DNA of 64,000 nucleotides from contig NZ_JABEKX010000001.1 of the NCBI RefSeq assembly GCF_013407595.1, forward strand, positions 576,522-640,521, read 5' to 3'. This DNA comes from Lacticaseibacillus absianus. GTDB taxonomy: Bacteria > Bacillota > Bacilli > Lactobacillales > Lactobacillaceae. Every line of letters begins with the position of its first letter. Positions within the stretch are counted from its first letter, which is position 1. Positions 47,678-55,792 of the stretch are shown here, in pieces. The notes beneath the pieces were generated by a model. That model had not been told where the DNA came from, did no database searches, and saw only the letters and a list, made by a program, of their open reading frames with translations. A program made the position numbers and the translations under genes.

Positions 47678-48244
47678 ATGACAGCATTCAAGCAAGTGAT
47701 CGTGGTCGAGGGCCGCGATGACACCAAGCGCCTGTTCGAGGCGTTCGGCCCGATCGACACGATCGAGACCCGCGGCAGCGCCATCGATGACGCCACGCTG
47801 GCGCTGATCCGGCGGGCGCAGGCGGCGCGCGGCGTGATCGTGCTGACGGACCCGGATTTTCCGGGTGAAAAGATCCGCAAGACGATCAGTCGCGCAGTGC
47901 CCGGCGTGACGCACGCCTTTTTGCCTCGCGCGGCGGCGGTGCCGGACGGGCAGGGCTCGCTGGGCGTCGAGCACGCCAGCCCGACTGCCTTGCGCCAGGC
48001 GCTCGCGCACCTCGTCACAGAGCAGGTCTACGCCACGCCGCTGATCCCGCGTGAGGACCTGCTCACGGCGGGGCTTCTGGGCGGGGCCAACGCCCGTGCG
48101 CGGCGTGAGCGGCTCGGGGAGCTGCTTCACATCGGGTACACTAACGGCAAGCAACTGCAAAAACGTCTGGCCCAGTTTCAGATCACCGAAGCGCAATTCG
48201 CAGCCGCGCTGCGCCAATTAGAAGAGGAGACGCCACATGCCTGA
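47678..48244 (+). CDS. rnmV: Ribonuclease M5
   Basis: A 188-aa Toprim-domain nuclease that matures 5S rRNA. Toprim motifs VIVVEGRDDTKRL and VIVLTDPDFPGEKIR, and family HAFLPR and IGYTNGKQLQKRL, are present. ATG 47678 is preferred because AAAGG lies 6 nt upstream; the ATG at 47672 touches it. It overlaps ksgA by 8 nt. Confidence 0.94.
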   Translation: MTAFKQVIVVEGRDDTKRLFEAFGPIDTIETRGSAIDDATLALIRRAQAARGVIVLTDPDFPGEKIRKTISRAVPGVTHAFLPRAAAVPDGQGSLGVEHASPTALRQALAHLVTEQVYATPLIPREDLLTAGLLGGANARARRERLGELLHIGYTNGKQLQKRLAQFQITEAQFAAALRQLEEETPHA

Positions 48245-49115
48245 ACACATCGCGACCCCGAGTCGCACCAACGAGATCCTGCGTCGCCACGGGTTTCGCT
48301 TCAAGAAGAGCCTGGGGCAGAACTTCCTGACCAACCCCAAGATCCTCGCCAACATCGTCGCGGCAGGGGCCGTGACCGCCGCCGATGATGTGATCGAGAT
48401 CGGTCCGGGGATCGGCGCGTTGACCGAGTTTCTTGCCACCGCTGCCCACCAGGTCCTGGCGCTTGAAGTCGACCCCCGCCTGCTGCCGGTCCTGGCCGAG
48501 ACGCTGGCACCGTACCCGAACACGACCGTGGTGGAAGGTGACGTGCTGAAGGCCGACCTCGCCACGTTGATCGCGACGCACTTCGACGGCCAGCACGCGA
48601 TCAAGGTCGTTGCCAACCTGCCGTACTACATCACAACGCCAATCCTGATGCACCTGATCGACACGCCGATCGCTTTCGCCAGCATCACCGTGATGATGCA
48701 AAAAGAGGTGGCCGCGCGCTTGACGGCCCAGCCGAACAGTAAGGACTACGGTAGCCTCTCCATCGGCGTGCAGCAGCACATGGATGTCGCCGTCGCCTTC
48801 ACGGTCAGCCGCACCGCCTTCGTCCCGGCCCCCAACGTTGACTCTGCGATCGTCACCCTGACGCGCCGGGCCGAGCCGCTGGTCACGGTCCGCGACCAAG
48901 CCGCGTTCGACAAGCTGGTCCGCGGGAGCTTCGTCGCGCGGCGCAAGACGCTGTGGAACAACCTGATCAACCTCTACGGGAAGGATGAGGCGACCAAGGC
49001 CCGCCTGACCACTGCCTTGGCGCAGGTCGGCGTGGCGCCGAGTGCGCGGGCCGAGCAGCTGACCATCAGCCAATTCGCGGCACTGGCGGAAGCCCTGGCG
49101 GCACCGGCGCGCTAG
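48237..49115 (+). CDS. rsmA: 16S rRNA dimethyladenosine transferase
   Basis: A 292-aa SAM-dependent KsgA/RsmA that dimethylates two adjacent adenines near the 3' end of 16S rRNA. Motifs: KKSLGQNFLTN, VIEIGPGIGALTEFL (SAM), VVANLPYYITTPIL (NLPY active site) and FVPAPNVDSAIV. Start lies within the end of rnmV after AGAGGAG. Confidence 0.96.
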   Translation: MPEHIATPSRTNEILRRHGFRFKKSLGQNFLTNPKILANIVAAGAVTAADDVIEIGPGIGALTEFLATAAHQVLALEVDPRLLPVLAETLAPYPNTTVVEGDVLKADLATLIATHFDGQHAIKVVANLPYYITTPILMHLIDTPIAFASITVMMQKEVAARLTAQPNSKDYGSLSIGVQQHMDVAVAFTVSRTAFVPAPNVDSAIVTLTRRAEPLVTVRDQAAFDKLVRGSFVARRKTLWNNLINLYGKDEATKARLTTALAQVGVAPSARAEQLTISQFAALAEALAAPAR

Positions 49116-49171
49116 GCACGCCACATCCATGAGAGAACGCTAAAAAATCAGGGCTGGCGCGCGGTCAACAG

Positions 49172-49228
49172 TTGCGGGATCTTGATTGTAATGGTATAAT
49201 TGCAAATTTCTTGCGTTCGTGCTATGAT
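49172..49228 (+). promoter_or_regulatory. Two tandem veg promoters
   Basis: P1 has TTGCGG (49172-49177) and TATAAT (49195-49200), P2 has TTGCAA (49200-49205) and TATGAT (49223-49228); each has a 17-bp spacer. Their adjacency suggests strong constitutive expression of veg, as in Bacillus. Confidence 0.75.
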
Positions 49229-49249
49229 AGGCGCCAAGGGGTGAAGTGC

Positions 49250-49501
49250 ATGCCAATTACAATCGCAAGCATCAAGCAACAACTCGATTCTAAGATCGGG
49301 GAAAATCTAACCGTTGTCGCTCAGGCTGGTCGCAAGAAAGTGACCCGCCGCAAGGGAACGCTCAAGGAAACGTACCCCGCGATCTTCGTCGTTGATCTCG
49401 ATCAAGACGAGAATGCGTTCGAGCGGGTGTCTTACAGTTATGCCGACCTCCTCACCAAATCGATCCAGATCACATTTGATGGCGAAGAAAAAGCGTCTTA
49501 A
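49250..49501 (+). CDS. veg: Veg family protein
   Basis: An 83-aa Veg protein (SIKQQLDSKIGENLTVVAQAG, KVTRRKGTLKETYPAIFVV, VSYSYADLLT). It is a conserved small beta-rich protein implicated in biofilm regulation in Bacillus. ATG 49250 has AAGGGGTGA upstream. Longer in-frame starts lie within the promoters. Confidence 0.95.
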   Translation: MPITIASIKQQLDSKIGENLTVVAQAGRKKVTRRKGTLKETYPAIFVVDLDQDENAFERVSYSYADLLTKSIQITFDGEEKAS

Positions 49502-49527
49502 AAAACCGGCTGTTGGCCGGTTTTTTT
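49501..49527 (+). terminator. Terminator of veg
   Basis: AAAAACCGGC-TGTTG-GCCGGTTTTTTT immediately after the stop codon. Confidence 0.9.
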
Positions 49528-49647
49528 AGTACATCTGATTCGGGTTGGCCGCCCGTTACGGCGCGATCACAGGCTGATCGGGCTTTTTGGCTGTGGTGGC
49601 ACGGCCTGATCGCCTTAAGCATGCGTCCGTCTGGTGTCGCCGAATGC

Positions 49648-50040
49648 TCATAACCCGTAGGCTGCCTTGATCGGCCGCGACGCCGAGCAGACGCCGTAGA
49701 CCTTGATGGTCGCCACGGTCGCCTGTAGCAGGTCGAGTGGCACGTCCTGCTCGATGATCAGCATGCCGTAGACCTTGATCGTCTGCACCTTGTTGGCGGC
49801 GTGCAGCGCCTGCAGGGTCTTGGTGGTCAGGACCATCAGCCCGAGCGTGAAGTCATCGGTTTGCTCTTTGGCGAGCAGCGGGGTGAGGTAATCTTGGCTG
49901 GCGTCGAGCTTGCTGTGCACCGCCTGGAGGACGAAGTCGGTACGGTTGCGGTAGAAGCCGTTGGCGACAAGCAGGTCGATCGCGGCAAGGTCGGCGGACG
50001 TAAAGTTGAACGTCAATTTTTCAGTTTGGGTATCACGCAT
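49648..50040 (-). CDS. Ribbon-helix-helix-like small protein
   Basis: A 130-aa protein. The N-terminal strand-helix-helix (LTFNFTSADLAAIDLLVANGFYRNRTDFVLQAV) fits a CopG/RHH DNA-binding domain. The C-terminus repeats a motif, KVYGMLIIEQDVP and KVYGVCSASRPIKAAYG, that I do not recognise. ATG 50040 is preferred, with AAGGAG 9 nt upstream; the ATG at 50049 is too close. A near-perfect inverted repeat covers the ribosome site, suggesting autoregulation. Confidence 0.7.
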   Translation of the reverse strand: MRDTQTEKLTFNFTSADLAAIDLLVANGFYRNRTDFVLQAVHSKLDASQDYLTPLLAKEQTDDFTLGLMVLTTKTLQALHAANKVQTIKVYGMLIIEQDVPLDLLQATVATIKVYGVCSASRPIKAAYGL

Positions 50041-50066
50041 TATAACCATCTCCTTGGATGGCTATA
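50041..50066 (-). promoter_or_regulatory. Inverted repeat over the ribosome site of the RHH-like gene
   Basis: TATAACCATC (50041-50050) and GATGGCTATA (50057-50066) are complementary with one mismatch, with the GGAG core in the loop region. It can be a DNA operator for the encoded protein, or an RNA hairpin that exposes or hides the ribosome site. Confidence 0.55.
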
Positions 50067-50218
50067 ATATACACTGAGTGCTCGCGGCTGTCAAGCAGGG
50101 CGCACCGATCCCGCCCGCGGCACGTTCGCGCGCGGTTTTTCCAACCCGCACGAGGAACGCGTGTAATTTGCTTGCGAAACCAGTATACTAATAAGAAAAC
50201 AAGAGACTGGTGGTACTT

Positions 50219-51067
50219 ATGGAAATCGTCCAGAAAGCCCCGGCCAAGATCAACCTCAGTTTAGACGCCCTGTACCGCCACCAAGACGGCGAACACGAGT
50301 GGAAAATGGTGATGACGTCGGTCGACCTAGCGGATTACGTGCACATCCGGCCGGCGGCGACGATCCAGGTGACGACGGATAGTGGCTTCCTGCCCGAAGA
50401 CCCGCGTAACCTCGCCTATCAGGCGGCGCTGGCACTGGCAGCACACGCTGGCGTCCGTCAAGGCGCGCGGATCCACATCGAGAAGCACATCCCGGTGGCA
50501 GCGGGGCTCGGTGGGGGCTCATCGGACGCCGCCGCCGTGTTGCGTGGGCTGAACCAACTGTGGCAGCTGGGGTACAGCAATGCACTGCTGGCGGAGATCG
50601 GCCTGACGGTGGACTCGGATGTCCCGTACTGCGTGTATTCACAGACAGCGCTGGTGACTGGCCGCGGTGAGATCGTTCAGCCACTCGGCGCGCTACCGAG
50701 CTTCTGGGTGGTGTTGGCGAAGCCGCGTGTGTCCGTGTCGACGCCGAGCATCCTCAACGCGATCGATTACGCGCAACCGATGCCGCGCCCGGACACGGAC
50801 GCGGTGCTGATGGGGATCGCATCGCGGGATTTTGGCTTGATGGCACAGGGGATGTCGAACAGCTTGGAACAGCTGACGGCTAGCCGCTACCCGGAGATCA
50901 CTGCGCTCAAGACGCGCCTCGTGAAGTACGGTGCGCGGGTGGCGCAGATGTCTGGCAGCGGCCCGACGGTGTTCGGCTTGTGTGAAAAAGCCTCCCGTGC
51001 GCAACGGGTCTATAACAGCATGAAGGGCTTCTGCCGTGAGGTGTACTTGGTCCGCCCGCTCGGCTGA
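50219..51067 (+). CDS. ispE: 4-diphosphocytidyl-2-C-methyl-D-erythritol kinase IspE
   Basis: A 282-aa GHMP kinase. GHMP motifs: KINLSLDALYRHQDGEHEW, the ATP loop PVAAGLGGGSSDAAA and C-terminal MSGSGPTVFGL. No other MEP-pathway gene is in the window; many lactobacilli use the mevalonate route yet keep this gene in the purR-glmU block, so its true substrate may differ. Start could also be GTG 50210, but 50219 gives the standard N-terminus. Confidence 0.9.
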   Translation: MEIVQKAPAKINLSLDALYRHQDGEHEWKMVMTSVDLADYVHIRPAATIQVTTDSGFLPEDPRNLAYQAALALAAHAGVRQGARIHIEKHIPVAAGLGGGSSDAAAVLRGLNQLWQLGYSNALLAEIGLTVDSDVPYCVYSQTALVTGRGEIVQPLGALPSFWVVLAKPRVSVSTPSILNAIDYAQPMPRPDTDAVLMGIASRDFGLMAQGMSNSLEQLTASRYPEITALKTRLVKYGARVAQMSGSGPTVFGLCEKASRAQRVYNSMKGFCREVYLVRPLG

Positions 51068-51114
51068 TCGGCCCGCAGGCACGAGGTGGAGACCCCAACT
51101 GGGTCTCGCCTGAC

Positions 51115-51176
51115 GAATCAGCACGGCCCCCAGTCTAACCCAAGTGTGCGGGTCTGACTGGGGGCCGTGCTGATTC
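51115..51176. terminator. Long bidirectional terminator
   Basis: A 21-bp perfect stem (51115-51135 with 51156-51176) contains AGCACGGCCCCCAGTC. It is the terminator module of composite repeat copy C and lies between ispE and the convergent minus-strand gene. Confidence 0.85.
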
Positions 51177-51380
51177 AGCGTGCGTTGCTCGCCGTGAGTG
51201 ACGAGCAGACCGGCGTTAGAATGCCTCGCTGCGGCGTTCGGTAGCGCCGGACGGCAGCAAGGGCTTCACTGCGGCGTCCGGCACAGCGGGACGGCAGCAA
51301 GGGCTTCACTGCGGCGTCCGGCAAAGCGGGACGGAAGCAAGGGTTTCACTGCGGCGTCCGGCAAAGCCGGAAGGAAGCAC
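51177..51380 (-). repeat. Composite intergenic repeat, copy C, with four 40-bp units
   Basis: Four 40-bp units (51221-51260, 51261-51300, 51301-51340, 51341-51380), two differing at only two positions. On the minus strand each carries GCTTCCGTCC and GCCGGACGCCGCAGTGAA, the same unit as in copy B, followed by TCTAACGCCGGTCTG and GTCACTCACGGCG and then the terminator at 51115-51176. No gene lies in 51068-51463. Confidence 0.85.
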
Positions 51381-51463
51381 CGGCGCCGCTTGATGGTTCG
51401 GCCTGGTTTGAGATCGGTGGGTGGCTGCCGCGAGCCGCTAATGATGGCTTGGTGCCTGTGTCT

Positions 51464-51835
51464 TCAGCTGTATTTGCGCCGGGTCCAGAAGTGCCGCTTC
51501 GGTCGCGGATCGGGGGCGGCCGCCATGTAACGGCCGTCCGGATCCGTCATCATCCAGCGCTGCCCTTGTGCGAGCGGGTGATACCGCCAGAGTCGGGCGC
51601 CGGCCGGCCCCAGGGTCACCCCATCGAACGCGATGATCCGGGTGATCGCGGTGAAGCAGTCGCCGAGCGTGGTTTGGAACATGAAGCCCGAGTAGCGATC
51701 GGCGCTCAGCGTCACCGCGGTGGCGTGGACCTGTGCCAGCAGCCGGGCGGCTTGCGGGTCCTCACCGAGCTCGGCGGCCAGGGTTTCGTCGAAAGTCTGG
51801 AGCCAGTCAACGGCGCGTTGTTCATCTTGACGCAT
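51464..51835 (-). CDS. Uncharacterised protein
   Basis: A 123-aa soluble protein not recognised (VDWLQTFDETLAAELGEDPQAARLL, SGFMFQTTLGDCFTAITRIIAFDG, RLWRYHPLAQGQRWMMTDPDGRY). It ends in a basic RPKRHFWTRRKYS. A good ribosome site (GGAGGAGAATC) supports it as real. Confidence 0.6.
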   Translation of the reverse strand: MRQDEQRAVDWLQTFDETLAAELGEDPQAARLLAQVHATAVTLSADRYSGFMFQTTLGDCFTAITRIIAFDGVTLGPAGARLWRYHPLAQGQRWMMTDPDGRYMAAAPDPRPKRHFWTRRKYS

Positions 51836-51996
51836 GATTCTCCTCCTCCAAAACCCGTCCGCTCCCCAGCGGACGGTGATCGTGTGACCCCTTTAGTCTA
51901 GCACGATCCGTGCGCCAAACCTCGGGCCCAAGGCGGAGACGGTTGACTTTGGCCGAGCCGGTCGCCACAATGAGGGGATAGAAAGAGGTGTAGGAA

Positions 51997-52875
51997 TTGA
52001 AACAACCGAAGCCAAATCAAGCATTTCGTTGGGGGATCATCCTCAACGCCGTCTACATCGTTGCAGAGGTCACTTTTGGCTTGATGGTCGGCTCCATCGC
52101 ACTGGTTGCCGATGCGATGCACAACCTGAGCGACGTGCTCGGGCTGGGGATCGCGTGGTTCGCGGACTGGCTGTCGTGTCGCCAGCCGACGATCCGGCGC
52201 ACGTATGGGTACAAGAGCTCGTCGATCCTTGCAGCGCTGGTCAACGCCGTCTTCCTGCTGGTCGCGATGGGCGCGATCATCGTCGAAGCGGTCCAGCGCT
52301 TCGGCCACGCCCAGCCAGTGGCCGGGGGCGTCGTGATGCTCGTTGCTGGGGTCGGGATCTTGGTCAATGGGGCGACGGCGCTCTTGTTCCACAGCGGCCA
52401 GCAGCACGACTTGAACATCCGTGGGGCGTTCTTACATATGGCCGCGGATGCCGGTGTGTCGCTCGGGGTCGTCTTGGCCGGGGGCCTGACGCTGTTGACC
52501 GGGTGGGCGTGGCTCGATCCGCTGGTGTCGATCTTGGTCGCTGTGCTGGTCCTGATCAGCACCTGGGGCCTGTTGCGCGACGCCGTGAACCTCGCGATGG
52601 CCGCCGTGCCCAAGGCGATCGACACCGCCGCGGTGCGCGCACTGATCGAGGCGTTCCCGACGGTGACCGCGTGCCACGATCTGCACATCTGGGCGCTGAG
52701 CACGACCGACGTGGCGCTGACGGTGCACGTGACGCGCAATGTCAGCAGCGACAACGATCAGTTCCTCGAGCAGTTGAGTCACAAGTTGCGCCATACGTTC
52801 GAGATCGCGCATGTGACGATCCAAGTCGAGTACGGCGATTACCAGCCGCTTCAGCAGCGTGACAACCCGTACTGA
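51997..52875 (+). CDS. Cation diffusion facilitator family transporter
   Basis: A 292-aa CDF exporter (ZitB/CzcD class) for zinc or related ions. Six transmembrane segments; metal-site HxxxD pairs in DAMHNLSD (helix 2) and LHMAAD (helix 5); C-terminal metallochaperone-like domain with CHDLHIWAL. Start is TTG 51997 with AGAGG about 8 nt upstream. It is monocistronic. Confidence 0.9.
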   Translation: MKQPKPNQAFRWGIILNAVYIVAEVTFGLMVGSIALVADAMHNLSDVLGLGIAWFADWLSCRQPTIRRTYGYKSSSILAALVNAVFLLVAMGAIIVEAVQRFGHAQPVAGGVVMLVAGVGILVNGATALLFHSGQQHDLNIRGAFLHMAADAGVSLGVVLAGGLTLLTGWAWLDPLVSILVAVLVLISTWGLLRDAVNLAMAAVPKAIDTAAVRALIEAFPTVTACHDLHIWALSTTDVALTVHVTRNVSSDNDQFLEQLSHKLRHTFEIAHVTIQVEYGDYQPLQQRDNPY

Positions 52876-52975
52876 CCGAGAGGGACACGCTCGTGGGGAA
52901 TGCAAGGCGCCCGAGCGCGGCGCTGGAAGGACCAGCTTTTGGCGCGCGTGCCCCGAGTAACGGACCGAATGTGAG

Positions 52976-53007
52976 ACCAGTTCAGCACAAGCTGGGCTGG
53001 TTTTTTT
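52976..53007 (+). terminator. Terminator before padR
   Basis: ACCAG/CTGGT and inner CAGC/GCTG stems with TTTTTTT. Ends the CDF transcript. Confidence 0.75.
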
Positions 53008-53008
53008 A

Positions 53009-53060
53009 TACTTTGCTTTACAAGGCACAGTGGTCGTCATATACTTTGTCTTGCAAAGTA
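53009..53060 (+). promoter_or_regulatory. padR promoter with two operator copies
   Basis: TTTACA (53017-53022) and TATACT (53040-53045) are 17 bp apart. TACTTTG-TCTTG-CAAAGTA (53042-53060) is a perfect inverted repeat over the -10 end, and a second, weaker copy TACTTTG-CTTTA-CAAGG (53009-53025) covers the -35. This is the usual PadR-family autoregulation layout. Confidence 0.75.
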
Positions 53061-53077
53061 GCGAAGAGGAGGACACC

Positions 53078-53410
53078 ATGACCAAGATTTCGTCGCAGTT
53101 GCTCAAAGGGGTGCTCGAACACGCTATTTTGATGATGATCGCGCAAGGGGAGACCTATGGCTACGCGCTGATGCAGCAGCTGGCCACAGACGGGTTCGGG
53201 CCGATTCCGGAAGGGACCGTGTATCCGCTGTTGCTCAAACTGCAGCGCAACGGGCTGATCACCGCCGCGCGCCACGCTTCAACGACGGGGCCGGATCGCA
53301 AGTACTACCAGATCACCGCGGCGGGGCGTGCGCAAGTGGCGACGTTTTTACCGGAGTGGCAACAGTTGGTGGGCGCAATGACCGCCTTGATTCAAAAAGA
53401 GCAGGAGTAG
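53078..53410 (+). CDS. PadR family transcriptional regulator
   Basis: A 110-aa PadR regulator, subfamily with a short C-terminal dimerisation helix. The wHTH contains LEHAILMMIAQGETYGYALMQQL, GTVYPLLLKLQRNGLI and DRKYYQITAAGRAQV. ATG 53078 has GGAGG upstream. It is 4 bp before a membrane gene, forming the PadR plus membrane-partner pair common in Bacillota. Confidence 0.93.
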   Translation: MTKISSQLLKGVLEHAILMMIAQGETYGYALMQQLATDGFGPIPEGTVYPLLLKLQRNGLITAARHASTTGPDRKYYQITAAGRAQVATFLPEWQQLVGAMTALIQKEQE

Positions 53411-53414
53411 TGAG

Positions 53415-54221
53415 ATGAACAAACAGTTGGATCTAGTCAAGTCGAACGATCGGCGGGTCGAGGCACTCCATGGGCTCGATCGCATGTACGCACAGACGCT
53501 GGTCACCTATATTCGCGCGCACTGGCATAAGGATCGTGAGGCGATCGAAGACGCCATCCAAGACATCCTCATCGACTTGGTGACGGCGCAAGCGGAAGGC
53601 ATTGCAGCGAAGGCCTACTTTGGCACTGATCCGCAAACGGCGGCGGATGAGATCGTGCGAGAGTTGCCTGCGGCCGCCCCGGCGCAGTGGTTGATGCGGC
53701 TGTGGCCGGGGGTCAATGGCATGGGCTTATTATCGCTCGGTGGGGTGGTCTTGACCCTCGGGCTGGGTGAGGCGTTCGATCTGATGGATGCGGCGAGCTG
53801 GTTTATTTTTTTGGTCCTGTTCATGCTGGTCGCGCCACTGTTTCGGGGCCTGGACTTTAACCGCCTGAAGCGCCGAACGGTGTGGCGCTTCGCCCTTGGG
53901 CTCGTGGTCGTGATCGCGGTGTATGTCGGCGTGTTCTGGTTGCCGGATATTCCGATAACGGCCCCCGTGGCGCAGCGGATCGCAGGCGGCCTGGTCGGCG
54001 TGTTTGTGGTGGCCAATGGGGGCCTAGCCGTTAAGTTTAGACGTCTGGCGGTGCCGTGGGTGCTGGCCTGGGCGGTCGGTGGGGCGCTGGCGATGCTCGC
54101 GCTCGGGCTGGGCCTGACCCTGTGGGCTAGCTTCGGGGTCGCGCTCGCATTGTTCGGCTGTGGCCTTGGGGTGGAGCTGTACCAGGTGAGCCATCTGCAT
54201 GTGGTCGCGCAGATGGGCTAA
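53415..54221 (+). CDS. PadR-linked membrane protein (HAAS/DUF1129-like)
   Basis: A 268-aa protein: N-terminal helical cytoplasmic region (1-80; DREAIEDAIQDILIDLVTAQAEG), reminiscent of HAAS signalling domains found next to PadR, then six to seven hydrophobic segments. DUF1129 is the closest family I can suggest; the match is uncertain. It may signal to PadR or be its target. Confidence 0.65.
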   Translation: MNKQLDLVKSNDRRVEALHGLDRMYAQTLVTYIRAHWHKDREAIEDAIQDILIDLVTAQAEGIAAKAYFGTDPQTAADEIVRELPAAAPAQWLMRLWPGVNGMGLLSLGGVVLTLGLGEAFDLMDAASWFIFLVLFMLVAPLFRGLDFNRLKRRTVWRFALGLVVVIAVYVGVFWLPDIPITAPVAQRIAGGLVGVFVVANGGLAVKFRRLAVPWVLAWAVGGALAMLALGLGLTLWASFGVALALFGCGLGVELYQVSHLHVVAQMG

Positions 54222-54294
54222 GCTGGCGCGCGGTGCCTGTGAGGCCCCTCGTGTGCCGGCGACACCCCGTATGATTACGCGCGAGTGTAACCGC

Positions 54295-54323
54295 TTGCCA
54301 AAAAATCAACGGCGTGCTACAGT
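54295..54323 (+). promoter_or_regulatory. Promoter of candidate long non-coding RNA
   Basis: TTGCCA (54295-54300) and TACAGT (54318-54323) are 17 bp apart. No coding gene with a ribosome site follows; a structured region and a terminator do. Confidence 0.55.
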
Positions 54324-54328
54324 AACGT

Positions 54329-54843
54329 CGAGCTCGAGTCTAAGGTGATGTCGGACAGCTGCCGGCACCGGTGACCTTCAGGCTTGGTGAAATCATCCAA
54401 GGCTTTCGCCTAGTAACCCCCACAGAGCATATGCAGTGAAGCGTCGCGTACTGACGGACGCAAAGGCCAGTGGTATGTGGATGAATCGATCGTGCGAACC
54501 GTCGGGTTGCCCCTGCTCCGGCAGGCATCTAATCAAGTCCGGCCGGTGTGCTGACGCACCGGCCACGCAAGGCCCACGCGGCGTCAAGCCGCTGCGGCCC
54601 TGCGGCTCCGCCTGGCAACGGCGGGTCACGTCAGCCAAAGGCGCGCTGGGGGCTTCCCTGGGGCGGCTTTGGTGTGTCTGGGCACGCCAAAAACGACAGG
54701 TCGGGCCACTGACTCGCCAAAGGGACGGCGTCGCGACAGCTTGTGGCGGGGCGTGAAGTGTGTTAAGCTACTAAACTTGTGTGCACGGCAGCGGGAAATG
54801 ACGCGAAAAATGCATTTTCGCCGAACGTTCCCTGTTTTTTTGC
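54329..54843 (+). ncRNA. Candidate structured non-coding RNA, about 515 nt
   Basis: A promoter precedes and a strong terminator ends this region. Many stems can be drawn: 54344-54369 (GGTG..GTCGG/CCGGCACC), CTTGG/CCAAG (54383-54401), CCTGC/GCAGG (54512-54525), GGCCGGTG/CACCGGCC (54541-54564), GCGGC/GCCGC (54578-54592), CCGCC/GGCGG (54608-54624) and GGTGTG/CACGCC (54671-54688). It does not match RNase P, tmRNA, SRP, 6S or T-box motifs that I know. The open frame 54436-54756 has no ribosome site and odd codon use. Identity unknown; comparison with GOLLD/ROOL-like long RNAs would be a natural first test. Confidence 0.45.
54789..54840 (+). terminator. Terminator of the candidate RNA
   Basis: An outer GGGAA/TTCCC stem encloses GCGAAAA-ATGCA-TTTTCGC (54803-54821) and is followed by a T-run (54835-54841). 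Confidence 0.75.
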
Positions 54844-54875
54844 CTTTTTATCTAGGAATTTCAGGAACAATCCCA

Positions 54876-54930
54876 TATAATATTGGAGATTGCAGCGTTA
54901 GACTGCGCGATAATCCAAATATTCGGAGTT
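54876..54930 (+). promoter_or_regulatory. purR promoter with PurBox-like site
   Basis: TATAAT (54876-54881) is the -10 box. AACTCCGAATATT, read on the minus strand (54918-54930), matches the LAB PurBox AWWWCCGAACWWT at 11 of 13 positions, suggesting PurR controls its own gene. Confidence 0.45.
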
Positions 54931-54943
54931 AGGAGAACATAAT

Positions 54944-55792
54944 ATGAAAGTACGGCGAAGTGACCGCTTGATCGATATGACGCGGTACCTGTTGGAACGG
55001 CCCCACACGCTGGTGCCACTGACGTTTTTCTCGAAGCGCTACGAATCCGCCAAGTCCTCGATCTCGGAGGACCTCGCGATCGTGCGCCGCACGTTCGCGC
55101 AGCGGCAGACGGGGATCCTTGAGACGGTGCCCGGGGCCGCTGGTGGGGTGCGCTACATCCCGATCATCGGGGAACAGGAGGCGACGGGCTTCATCACCGA
55201 GATGGCGCACCGCCTGTCGGAGACCGATCGCCTGCTGCCAGGGGGGTATGTCTACCTGTCCGACTTGCTCGGCACCCCTGAGGTCTTGCGGCAGATCGGC
55301 CGGTTGATCGCCACCCAGTACCTCGACGCCCATGTGGACGCTGTGATGACTGTGGCGACCAAGGGGATCCCGATCGCCCAGAGCGTCAGCCAGTACCTGA
55401 ACGTGCCGTTCGTGATCGTGCGGCGCGATTCCAAGATCACGGAAGGCTCCACCGTCAGCGTCAACTACGTCTCGGCGAGCTCCGCTCGGATCGAGAAGAT
55501 GGAGCTGTCCAAGCGCAGCCTGCCGGCCGGTTCACGGGTGCTGATCGTGGATGACTTCATGAAGGGCGGCGGCACCGTCAACGGGATGCGCAGCCTGATC
55601 ACCGAGTTCGACGCGAGCCTGGTCGGCATCTCGGTGTTTGCGGAAGGCAACTTCTCCGGCGACCGCATGGTGACGGACTACACGAGCCTGATCCGCGTCG
55701 ACGAGGTCGACACGAAGGCCAACACCCTGCACGCCGTGGCGGGCAATTACTTGGCCAAAAACGTGCAGCGCTTCAAGGAGCTGGGTGAATGA
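54944..55792 (+). CDS. purR: Purine operon regulator PurR
   Basis: A 282-aa protein: N-terminal winged helix (1-75; SDRLIDMTRYLLERPHTLVPL, ESAKSSISEDL) and a phosphoribosyltransferase-like domain with the PRPP loop VLIVDDFMKGGGT (about residues 201-213). It senses PRPP and controls purine genes. It overlaps the next gene by 4 nt (ATGA). Confidence 0.95.
   Translation: MKVRRSDRLIDMTRYLLERPHTLVPLTFFSKRYESAKSSISEDLAIVRRTFAQRQTGILETVPGAAGGVRYIPIIGEQEATGFITEMAHRLSETDRLLPGGYVYLSDLLGTPEVLRQIGRLIATQYLDAHVDAVMTVATKGIPIAQSVSQYLNVPFVIVRRDSKITEGSTVSVNYVSASSARIEKMELSKRSLPAGSRVLIVDDFMKGGGTVNGMRSLITEFDASLVGISVFAEGNFSGDRMVTDYTSLIRVDEVDTKANTLHAVAGNYLAKNVQRFKELGE

Noticed and set aside
51221-51380. Possible CRISPR array made of 40-bp repeats
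   Set aside because: The units are contiguous with no spacers, there are no cas genes, and the same unit occurs at 16.5 kb.
54436-54756. 106-codon frame within the candidate RNA
   Set aside because: No ribosome site, unusual composition, and it overlaps many stable stems.
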